Shown here: piece by piece, positions 21,552-28,927 of the stretch
Layout of the letters: each line of letters opens with the position of its first letter
Numbering within the stretch: the stretch's first letter is position 1
Assembly: GCA_910577835.1 (NCBI GenBank)
Contig: CAJTOU010000032.1
Coordinates: 1 to 37,389 of the forward strand
DNA length: 37,389 nt
Source: an uncultured Lachnospiraceae bacterium
GTDB taxonomy: Bacteria > Bacillota_A > Clostridia > Lachnospirales > Lachnospiraceae
Direction of reading: 5' to 3'
Translations under genes and position numbers: made by a program
Notes under the pieces: model-generated
Told to the model about the DNA's origin: nothing
Databases searched by the model: none
The model's input: only the letters and a program-made list of their open reading frames with translations

Positions 21552-23180
21552 TTAATCTTCTCTTTCAAATGCTTCAATTGACTGTCTCTTTCGAGCCAGT
21601 TCATCGCTTTCAAGGTACTCATCATAAGTAGTGACTTTATCAATCAACTGTCCATTTACAATTTCCATAATACGGTTTGCCGTAGTCTGTACAAACTGAT
21701 GGTCATGAGAAGAGAAAAATACAACGCCCGGAAATTTAATCAATCCATTATTTAATGCGGTAATAGATTCCATATCCAGATGGTTTGTAGGCTCATCCAG
21801 AATCAGACAGTTTGCGCCTGAAATCATAAGCTTTGACAGCATAACCCTTACCTTTTCACCACCAGATAATACTTTTACCTTTTTCACTCCGTCATCTCCT
21901 GAAAATAACATTCTTCCAAGGAAACCACGGACATAAGGCGCATCTTTAATTTCGGAATACTGCGTCAGCCATTCTACAATTGTATCGTCACAGTCAAAAT
22001 CTTTTGTATTATCTTTTGGAAAATAAGACTGTGAGGTAGTAATGCCCCACTTGTAAGTTCCTGAATCCGGTTCCATTTCGCCGGCAAGAATCTGGAACAG
22101 AGTAGTTTTTGCTATTTCATTCGCGCCCACAAAAGCGATTTTATCCTCATGTCCTGCAATAAAGGAGATATTATCAAGCACTTTCACACCATCAATCGTC
22201 TTTGTAAGCCCTTCTACGGTAAGCACTTCATTGCCGATTTCTCTGTTTGGCCGAAAGTCAATGTACGGATATTTTCTGCTTGAGGGCTTGATTTCATCAA
22301 GCTCAATTTTCTCCAGAGCTTTTTTTCTGGAGGTTGCCTGCTTGGATTTAGAGGCATTTGCAGAAAAGCGCTGGATAAATTCCTGAAGTTCCTTGATTTT
22401 TTCTTCTTTTTTCTTGTTTGCTTCTTTCATCTGTTTTACAAGAAGCTGACTTGATTCATACCAGAAATCATAATTTCCGGCGTAAAGCTGAATTTTTGCA
22501 TAATCAATATCCGCCGTATGGGTACATACTTTATTTAAAAAATATCTGTCATGGGAAACTACAATTACAGTATTTTCAAAATTAATCAAAAATTCTTCCA
22601 GCCACGCAATCGCATCCAAATCCAGATGATTGGTAGGCTCGTCAAGAAGCAGAATATCAGGATTGCCAAACAAAGCCTGTGCAAGAAGCACTTTTACCTT
22701 TTCACTGCCTCGAAGCTCTTTCATTACCTTGTAATGCAGTTCTGTTTCTATGCCAAGACCATTTAAAAGAGTCTCTGCATCCGCTTCGGCTTCCCATCCA
22801 TTCATAGTAGCAAATTCGCCCTCCAGTTCACTTGCCTTAATACCGTCTTCTTCGGTAAAATCCTCTTTTGCATAAAGAGCATCTTTTTCCTTCATAATAT
22901 CATAAAGCCTTGCGTTTCCCATAATAACGGTGTCTAAAACAACACATTCATCATACTGGAAATGGTCCTGCTTTAAAAAAGAAAGCCTCTGTCCCGGTGT
23001 AATAGCGATTTCACCAGTAGTTGTTTCCAGCTCGCCTGATAAGATTTTCAGAAAAGTGGATTTTCCGGCACCGTTTGCACCAATCAGACCATAACAATTC
23101 CCTTCGGTAAATTTAATATTTACATCCTCAAACAGCGCTTTCTTGCCGATTCTGTAAGTTACATTTACTGCCTGTATCAT
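21552..23180 (-). CDS. ABC-F family ATPase (YkpA/YbiT-like)
   Basis: A 542-residue soluble protein with two ATP-binding cassettes and no membrane helices, as in ABC-F factors that bind the ribosomal E site. NBD1 has GANGAGKST (34-42) and LLLDEPTNHLD, with a changed signature (RGSEKVKV). The linker is rich in Lys/Glu (about 255-300). NBD2 has LSGGEKVRV and LILDEPTNHLD, but its Walker A reads GANEIAKTT, with Ala where Gly precedes Lys. Similar degenerate second P-loops are known in the YkpA group, so this is not a resistance-type ABC-F by itself. The start at 23180 is chosen because the ATG 12 bases earlier is part of the GGAGG site. Confidence 0.9.
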   Translation of the reverse strand: MIQAVNVTYRIGKKALFEDVNIKFTEGNCYGLIGANGAGKSTFLKILSGELETTTGEIAITPGQRLSFLKQDHFQYDECVVLDTVIMGNARLYDIMKEKDALYAKEDFTEEDGIKASELEGEFATMNGWEAEADAETLLNGLGIETELHYKVMKELRGSEKVKVLLAQALFGNPDILLLDEPTNHLDLDAIAWLEEFLINFENTVIVVSHDRYFLNKVCTHTADIDYAKIQLYAGNYDFWYESSQLLVKQMKEANKKKEEKIKELQEFIQRFSANASKSKQATSRKKALEKIELDEIKPSSRKYPYIDFRPNREIGNEVLTVEGLTKTIDGVKVLDNISFIAGHEDKIAFVGANEIAKTTLFQILAGEMEPDSGTYKWGITTSQSYFPKDNTKDFDCDDTIVEWLTQYSEIKDAPYVRGFLGRMLFSGDDGVKKVKVLSGGEKVRVMLSKLMISGANCLILDEPTNHLDMESITALNNGLIKFPGVVFFSSHDHQFVQTTANRIMEIVNGQLIDKVTTYDEYLESDELARKRQSIEAFERED

Positions 23181-23236
23181 AAAAACCTCCATATATTTTT
23201 TCAGAGAAAATAGTTTCTTTATTTAAACCGTGTTCT

Positions 23237-23265
23237 AGTATAATATTAAATAGAAGAATATGCAA
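23237..23265 (-). promoter_or_regulatory. SigA-type promoter for the ABC-F gene
   Basis: On the minus strand TTGCAT (23260-23265), 17-base spacer, TATACT (23237-23242), about 55 bases ahead of the start. Confidence 0.7.
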
Positions 23266-23312
23266 GCAAAAAATGGAAAATAGGCAAAGAATTTATAGCC
23301 GGTAAAGACATG

Positions 23313-25733
23313 TTATTCCACACTTTTCAATGACTCAATCATATCTATTCCTTTAATTCTCTTTGACATTACAATATTCACTACAAGTGAAAATATCATT
23401 GTCAGTACTGAGCCGGAAAAAAAGCTTAATAGCGCAATAGACCGGCCAAACATAATCAAATCAACTTCCAGTGAAATAATCACATACTGATGCAGCAATA
23501 TCCCGATTAAAAATCCCATTAAAATTCCAAGAACTGTTAAAATTATATTTTCTCTGAAAATATATGCGTTTACCTCATTATCATAGCATCCCAGAACTTT
23601 TAAAGTAGCAAGCTCCCTCTTTCTTTCCGCAATATTAATATGATTCAGATTATACAGTACCACAAATGCCAGAAGCCCTGCTGCAATGAGTAAAATAGAA
23701 ACTACTGCGCTTAGAGAATCAAGCATATCATCTGTCTGCTGAATCAGAGTAGTAGTAAATAAAATTCCCTTTACTCCGTCGAGGCTCATAATAAATCTTC
23801 CAAGTGCTGCCTCTTCATCAGCAGAAAAGTCCTGATAGGTCAGCAGTGTCTGATTATACTCCGGCTGTACATGATAAATACGTTCATATTCCTCCCTGGA
23901 AAAAAACAAATAGTTCCCGATATAATTTTCATGAATACTGATAATCTCTATTTTCTGCGCCGAACCGTCTGCTGCCTGAATTTCAAGCATATCTCCGACT
24001 TTTATTTTCAGCGATTTTGCAGTTTTTTCGCTGATAGAAGCTCCACTTTTTGGAAAATCATATTCTTTTTTGGAAATTCTGTTATATAATTTAATATAAT
24101 CTGAAATATGAGCCAAATCCTCCGGTATCTGAACTGTAACATCCAAAGAATTAGAGGCGTATTTTACAGTTACATTCTGAGTATATATTCTCATTGTATT
24201 TTTTATTCCCGAATAATCAGCCATTTCGGATATGGAGGACTGAATCGTTTCTTCATCGGCAAGAGGGTCAAGGGTAACCGCTGCCTGATAAATTCTCAAA
24301 TGTTCATACTGTTTATCGCCGACAGTTGCAATTGAATCATGCAGCCCAAATGCGACAAGAACAAGACCCATACAGCCACCTACACCGATAATTGTCATCC
24401 AGAATCTTTTTTTATAGCGGAAAAGGTTTCTCATAGTAGATTTTTGTGTAAAATTTAAACGTTTCCATATAAATCCCATACGCTCCAGCAGAATTCGTTT
24501 TCCGCTTTGAGGAGCCAGAGGCCGCATAAGCTCGGAAGGCTTCTGGATAAATTCTTTTCCGCAGGCGGCCAGAGTCGCCGCGCCTGTACATAATATACTG
24601 GCAAAGATAGCAATTCCACCCTGAACCATGTTGTAGGGCAGAAGAATATCCGGCAGACCCATATAGAGCATGGAATAAGCCCGAATAATCACATAAGGAA
24701 GAAATTTTTCCCCAATTAAAACACCTGTAATGGAACCCAGAACAGTAGGAAGCATCGCAAATCCAAAGTATTGCAGTATAATCGTTATATTGCCACAGCC
24801 AAGTGCCTTTAAGGTTCCGATTTGCTGACGTTGTTCCTCTATCATTCTTGTCATGGATGTAAGACTGACCAATGCAGCGACGAGAAAGAAGATAACAGGA
24901 AATACATCTCCGATTTTATCAATTCTGTCAGAATCATTCTGAAAGTTTATATAAGAAGAAATAGAATCTCTTGTCTGAATATACCAGATTTTATCAGCAG
25001 CTTCAGCCGTTTTTTCCAGATGTTTGTTTACCTTCTCGATACAGTATGTATAATCATCTTCAAAGCTGTGCAGTTCTTTGGCGCCCTCCGCCAGCACATG
25101 AACCTCTGTATAGATGCCGGTAGAAAAGACTTCCGGCAAAACAATCATAAAACTGCTGATGCGCCCGTCGCCCACAGCTCCTACACCGCGGTTTACATCC
25201 ATGTAATAGGGAAGATTACCGCTGCCTGTAATTGTAAAAATAGTTTCATTTAATATCGTATCCAGTCCGGGTTCGGAATCTGTATATAATGTAATTTTAT
25301 CACCGATTTTACAGTCGTTTTTTTCCAGATATCTTGTATCCACAAAACACTCTGTGCTTTTCTCTGGAAGTCTTCCGTCTAAAACAGTAGGAATATTGCA
25401 AGAGGTATTAAGTGAAATCAGCTTTACTGCCTGTTCGATTTCATTTTCTGTATTCAGAACATCCATTGTATAGGCGCCATAAGCCTTTGCGACTCCTTTT
25501 GTATTTTTTATACTGTCAATATCCTCCTCTGTAAATCCGACAGGACTCAGAATTTTTAAATCCAGAAGTTTCGTATCGTCATAATATTTTTCCGCAGAAA
25601 GCTCCATATCCGGTTTGCTGGAGCGAATGCCGGAAAAGAAAGCAGAGCCGAGCAATACAATAAAAAATACAGAAATAAACCGTCCACGATTTTTTCTTAA
25701 TTCACGAAAAAAGTCTTTTTTTAATGATTTCAT
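23313..25733 (-). CDS. FtsX-like ABC transporter permease
   Basis: An 806-residue membrane protein with duplicated FtsX/MacB-type domains. A first helix at about 18-36 is followed by a large extracytoplasmic domain and a helix block at about 280-395 (VFPVIFFLVAALVSLTSM onward). A second anchor near 440-460 (TIIGVGGCMGLVLVAFG), another large soluble domain and three C-terminal helices (from about 690) complete the layout. It pairs with the ATPase gene upstream (15-base gap, GGAGG site inside the gap). Such pairs export peptides or lipids, or sense antimicrobial peptides. No two-component system is adjacent, so export of an unknown substrate is the safest reading. Confidence 0.88.
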   Translation of the reverse strand: MKSLKKDFFRELRKNRGRFISVFFIVLLGSAFFSGIRSSKPDMELSAEKYYDDTKLLDLKILSPVGFTEEDIDSIKNTKGVAKAYGAYTMDVLNTENEIEQAVKLISLNTSCNIPTVLDGRLPEKSTECFVDTRYLEKNDCKIGDKITLYTDSEPGLDTILNETIFTITGSGNLPYYMDVNRGVGAVGDGRISSFMIVLPEVFSTGIYTEVHVLAEGAKELHSFEDDYTYCIEKVNKHLEKTAEAADKIWYIQTRDSISSYINFQNDSDRIDKIGDVFPVIFFLVAALVSLTSMTRMIEEQRQQIGTLKALGCGNITIILQYFGFAMLPTVLGSITGVLIGEKFLPYVIIRAYSMLYMGLPDILLPYNMVQGGIAIFASILCTGAATLAACGKEFIQKPSELMRPLAPQSGKRILLERMGFIWKRLNFTQKSTMRNLFRYKKRFWMTIIGVGGCMGLVLVAFGLHDSIATVGDKQYEHLRIYQAAVTLDPLADEETIQSSISEMADYSGIKNTMRIYTQNVTVKYASNSLDVTVQIPEDLAHISDYIKLYNRISKKEYDFPKSGASISEKTAKSLKIKVGDMLEIQAADGSAQKIEIISIHENYIGNYLFFSREEYERIYHVQPEYNQTLLTYQDFSADEEAALGRFIMSLDGVKGILFTTTLIQQTDDMLDSLSAVVSILLIAAGLLAFVVLYNLNHINIAERKRELATLKVLGCYDNEVNAYIFRENIILTVLGILMGFLIGILLHQYVIISLEVDLIMFGRSIALLSFFSGSVLTMIFSLVVNIVMSKRIKGIDMIESLKSVE

Positions 25734-25748
25734 CGCCAGCCCTCCTGT

Positions 25749-26453
25749 TTACCATTCAATATCTTCAACAGAGACAGGAGATTCATTTTGTTCGGATTTT
25801 GAAACTTTTCCGTTTCGAATATGTATTACATGATCTGCCATAGGAGTAAGCGCAGTATTATGAGTAATGATAATGACTGTCATTCCTTTTTGACGACAGG
25901 TGTCCTGAAGAAGTTTTAAAATAGCCTTTCCTGTGACATAATCAAGGGCGCCGGTGGGCTCATCGCATAACAGCAGCTTCGGATTTTTGGCAAGAGCACG
26001 TGCAATCGCCACACGCTGCTGTTCTCCGCCGGATAACTGAGCGGGGAAATTGTTGGCTCTAGGACCAAGTCCTACATCTTCAAGAACTTCTCTTGCAGAG
26101 AAAGGCTTTTTGCTGATTTGAAGCGCCAGTTCAACGTTTTCCAGAGCAGTCAGGTTTTGCATTAGATTATAAAACTGAAAGACAAAACCGATATCTTCTC
26201 TGCGGTAACGGACAAGGTCTTTTCCTTTCAGACTGCTAATCTTTTTTCCGTCTACAATAATTTCACCGTCAGTAGGAGAATCCATACCGCCCAATATATT
26301 TAAAACAGTTGTTTTGCCGGCCCCGCTTGGACCTACTACAATGACAAATTCGCCCTTGCGGACAGAAAATGAAATACCATCAGCAGCGTGAATAGAAACC
26401 TCACCCATCTGATAGATTTTTGTCAGGTTATTTAATATTACATAATTATCCAT
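25749..26453 (-). CDS. ABC transporter ATP-binding protein (MacB/LolD type)
   Basis: A 234-residue ATPase. Walker A is GPSGAGKTT (about 42-50), the Q-loop is FVFQFYNLM, the signature is LSGGEQQRVAIARAL, and Walker B is LLLCDEPTGALD; the switch His is in IIITHN. DEPTGALD and the overall length place it in the LolD/MacB/YtrE type that works with FtsX-like permeases, here encoded immediately downstream. A GGAGA ribosome binding site precedes the ATG. The 277-base divergent region shared with loaP contains a 21-bp palindrome (26585-26605) that may control this operon. Confidence 0.93.
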   Translation of the reverse strand: MDNYVILNNLTKIYQMGEVSIHAADGISFSVRKGEFVIVVGPSGAGKTTVLNILGGMDSPTDGEIIVDGKKISSLKGKDLVRYRREDIGFVFQFYNLMQNLTALENVELALQISKKPFSAREVLEDVGLGPRANNFPAQLSGGEQQRVAIARALAKNPKLLLCDEPTGALDYVTGKAILKLLQDTCRQKGMTVIIITHNTALTPMADHVIHIRNGKVSKSEQNESPVSVEDIEW

Positions 26454-26584
26454 AGATAAATCTCCTGTTTTTCTTCTTTTGGTCTTGTTTTATATAAATT
26501 TAAATTTTAACATGAAATTTGTATAATATTGTCTGAATAAATCAGATTCTAATTTTCTTTCCTGATAAGCATATCATAAATAAT

Positions 26585-26605
26585 AAGTGATTTCTAGTAT
26601 CACTT
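26585..26605. promoter_or_regulatory. Palindromic operator candidate between the ABC exporter and loaP
   Basis: AAGTGAT-N7-ATCACTT is a perfect 7-bp inverted repeat. On the minus strand it fills the 18-base space between TTTCAA (26604-26609) and TATTAT (26580-26585), a weak promoter pair reading toward the ABC exporter. A repressor or activator site is plausible. The rest of this 277-base intergenic region is AT-rich, with a second small dyad TCTGA-N5-TCAGA near 26532-26546. Confidence 0.45.
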
Positions 26606-26669
26606 GAAATTTTGTTTTGTCTTTTGTTTATGCAATGTTTTTACTTTTCCAAAAATTTCTAAAACAGTA

Positions 26670-26698
26670 TTGAATAACTTTGTTAAAGTAGTTATACT
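26670..26698 (+). promoter_or_regulatory. SigA-type promoter for loaP
   Basis: TTGAAT (26670-26675), 17-base spacer containing ACTTTGTTAAAGT (a short dyad), TATACT (26693-26698), about 32 bases before the ATG. Confidence 0.7.
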
Positions 26699-26730
26699 AT
26701 AAAAGATTAATTATAAAAGGAAGAGAAGAA

Positions 26731-27492
26731 ATGAATCACTGGTATGTCATCCAAACAAGAGTAAATGAAGAAGAAAAGCTTGTAGACCTTATAAAAAAAC
26801 TGATTCCACCTAGGAAAAATCTTTATACTGATTGTTTTGTACCAAAGTATGATAATGTCTGGCGACTAAAGGGAATGTGTCTGGTAAATACGGAAATTAT
26901 GTTTGGGGGATATGTATTTGTGATTACTGACTGTCCAAATGAACTGTATATGGAATTAAAAACTATCCCAAAGCTGTCAAAACTTCTTGGAGAAACAGAC
27001 GACAATGGAGAAAAATATTTTGTTTCTCTGTTAAAGGAAGAGCAGAAGTTTATGGAGAATATTCTGGATATGTCGGACCATATTGTTCACAGAAGTATTG
27101 TAAAAAGAGATAAAAGAGGCATTATTTATCAGGCAAAGGGGGCATTAGAGCATTATCTTGATAAAATAGTAAAGGTAGATTTTACCCATAGAAGAGTATT
27201 GATAGATATTGAATTATTTGGCAGGGTACGAAGAGTTAAGCTCTGTGTGATGGGTGAGGATGACTGCAGAGAGGAAAATATTCCAATACCTGAGTGGGAT
27301 AATGATAAAAAGGAATTTACCTATGAAGTCGGAGATGTTATTATGCTGGTTTCTGATGCATATAAAGGGCAGGAGTTTGAAATAAAAAAGGTAGATGCAA
27401 AAAAAAGAAAGGTAACGGTGGAAATAGATATGTTTGGTATGCCAATGGAGCTGACAGTAGGAGAGGAAGAAATTGTAATACGGGAAGAATAA
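26731..27492 (+). CDS. loaP: LoaP-like NusG paralogue (transcription antiterminator) with two KOW-like domains
   Basis: A 253-residue NusG-family protein. The NGN domain covers about residues 1-110: HWYVIQTRVNEEEKL at the N-terminus and IMFGGYVFV where NusG proteins have the PGYVFV strand. Two KOW-like segments follow: about 128-175 (ends LIDIELFGRVRRVKL) and about 199-250 (VGDVIMLVSDAYKGQEFEI, then VTVEIDMFGMPMELTV). LoaP proteins usually have one KOW and about 170-180 residues, so this one has an extra domain. LoaP promotes readthrough of long polysaccharide or secondary-metabolite operons with a leader hairpin. No such operon follows; hairpin repeat D ends the gene and rfbB is convergent. 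Confidence 0.82.
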   Translation: MNHWYVIQTRVNEEEKLVDLIKKLIPPRKNLYTDCFVPKYDNVWRLKGMCLVNTEIMFGGYVFVITDCPNELYMELKTIPKLSKLLGETDDNGEKYFVSLLKEEQKFMENILDMSDHIVHRSIVKRDKRGIIYQAKGALEHYLDKIVKVDFTHRRVLIDIELFGRVRRVKLCVMGEDDCREENIPIPEWDNDKKEFTYEVGDVIMLVSDAYKGQEFEIKKVDAKKRKVTVEIDMFGMPMELTVGEEEIVIREE

Positions 27493-27510
27493 GAGGGAAA
27501 AGGATGAAAA

Positions 27511-27610
27511 AGAAGCTGTTGCAAAAAGAAATTATATATTGGATAAAGTGTATATCTGAACAGATAATAATTATATCCTGTGTTAGAAATTCTTTTTGTA
27601 ACAGCCTTCT
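27511..27610. repeat. Hairpin repeat D (GCTGTTGCA class), convergent junction
   Basis: Arms AGAAGCTGTTGCAAAAAG (from 27511) and CTTTTTGTAACAGCCTTCT (to 27610) pair with one bulge. The centre GGATA...TATCTG-AA-CAGATA...TATCC continues the stem, giving a hairpin of about 100 bases. It lies 18 bases after the loaP stop and 62 bases past the rfbB stop. The minus-strand exit is T-rich. Arms and centre match the element at 3381-3470. Confidence 0.75.
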
Positions 27611-27672
27611 ATAATGTAATTGTACAGTTAAATATAAAATATTTTACATAATAATTATAATTTTATTTTTTA

Positions 27673-28692
27673 TTATCTGTCTCCATACATTTTTTCATAG
27701 TAATTCTGATATTCTCCGGAAATAATTGTTTCCCACCATTCCTTGTTATTTAGATACCACTGAATTGTTTTTTTGATTCCATCTGCAAATTTGGTTTCCG
27801 GCAGCCATCCAAGTTCATTGTGAATCTTGGTTGGGTCAATCGCATAGCGCATATCATGTCCTTTTCTGTCTGTCACATACGTAATCAGACTTTCCGGTTT
27901 TCCCAGCTCCTTACAGATAATCTTTACAATATCAATATTTTTCATTTCATTATGTCCACCGACATTATATACTTCTCCAACACGGCCGTTATGGATAATC
28001 AAATCAATTGCACGGCAGTGGTCTTCTACATAAAGCCAGTCACGGACATTTTCACCTTTTCCGTATACAGGGAGCGGCTTATCATTTAATGCATTAGCAA
28101 TCATAAGAGGAATCAGCTTTTCAGGAAAATGGTATGGTCCGTAGTTATTAGAACATCTGCTAATGCTGACAGGCAGTCCATAGGTTCTGTAATATGCCAG
28201 AACAAGCAAATCTGCTGCTGCTTTTGATGAGCTGTATGGGCTGCTTGTATGAATCGGGGTTTCTTCTGTAAAGAACAAATCCGGCTGGTCAAGTGGAAGG
28301 TCACCATATACCTCATCCGTAGATACCTGATGATAGCGCTTGATTCCATATTTTCTGCAGGCATCCATTAATACTGCAGTTCCCTTAATATTTGTATCCA
28401 GAAATACCTCCGGATTATCAATAGAACGGTCTACATGACTTTCAGCAGCAAAATTTACGATTATATCCGGTTTTTCTTCTTCAAACAGCTTATCAACAGC
28501 CTCACGGTCAGTAATACTGATTTTTACAAAACGAAAATTCGGATTGTCCATTACAGGCGCAAGTGTAGACATATTTCCCGCATAGGTCAGACAGTCAAGA
28601 CAGATAATACGGTAGTCAGGATATTTTTCCAGCATATGAAAGATAAAGTTGCTTCCGATAAATCCGGCTCCTCCGGTAACGATAATGGTCAT
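27673..28692 (-). CDS. rfbB: dTDP-glucose 4,6-dehydratase
   Basis: A 339-residue extended short-chain dehydrogenase that converts dTDP-glucose to dTDP-4-keto-6-deoxyglucose, the second step toward dTDP-rhamnose and other deoxysugars. The NAD-binding loop is TGGAGFIGSNF (6-16). The catalytic residues are in STDEVYG (Thr125, Asp126, Glu127) and YSSSK (Tyr153, Lys157). Length is standard. The rmlA, rmlC and rmlD partners are not in the window, so it stands alone. It is preceded by AAGGAG and a 235-base upstream region that contains a MerR-type promoter reading toward it (28862-28892). Confidence 0.95.
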   Translation of the reverse strand: MTIIVTGGAGFIGSNFIFHMLEKYPDYRIICLDCLTYAGNMSTLAPVMDNPNFRFVKISITDREAVDKLFEEEKPDIIVNFAAESHVDRSIDNPEVFLDTNIKGTAVLMDACRKYGIKRYHQVSTDEVYGDLPLDQPDLFFTEETPIHTSSPYSSSKAAADLLVLAYYRTYGLPVSISRCSNNYGPYHFPEKLIPLMIANALNDKPLPVYGKGENVRDWLYVEDHCRAIDLIIHNGRVGEVYNVGGHNEMKNIDIVKIICKELGKPESLITYVTDRKGHDMRYAIDPTKIHNELGWLPETKFADGIKKTIQWYLNNKEWWETIISGEYQNYYEKMYGDR

Positions 28693-28861
28693 AATTTTTT
28701 CTCCTTTTTCTTTTAAATTTAGTATCTATCAAATGATAAATTTTATTAGACAAAAATGCAATTAATCTTTTACTGATTTTATAGTTTAAACAATCAACAT
28801 ATTATTGACTGCATTATGAACAGCAAATAGTTTTAAAAGCTCCTTGTCTGATAATAAATTT

Positions 28862-28892
28862 ATTATAAATGATGACGTAACGTCACCTTCAA
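28862..28892 (-). promoter_or_regulatory. MerR-architecture promoter (19-bp spacer with palindrome)
   Basis: On the minus strand TTGAAG (28887-28892), exactly 19 bases, TATAAT (28862-28867). The spacer holds the palindrome TGACGTTACGTCA (28873-28885), centred about 8 bases from the -35, as in MerR-controlled promoters. It lies between the MerR-methyltransferase gene (upstream) and rfbB (170 bases downstream). No intact gene lies between, so it drives rfbB or a lost gene. Confidence 0.6.
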
Positions 28893-28927
28893 GTACTTTT
28901 TTCCAATTTTTTGAAATAAATTAAAAA

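Noticed and set aside
21552..26453. ABC-F plus ABC exporter as an antibiotic resistance cluster
   Set aside because: The ABC-F belongs to the YkpA/YbiT-like housekeeping group, and the two units have separate promoters.
3381..27610. Reading the dispersed hairpin repeats as a CRISPR array
   Set aside because: The copies are kilobases apart, palindromic, of variable interior and lack regular spacers or cas genes.
27673..28692. rfbB as the target operon of LoaP
   Set aside because: rfbB is on the opposite strand and convergent with loaP, so LoaP loaded nearby could not travel into it from this locus.
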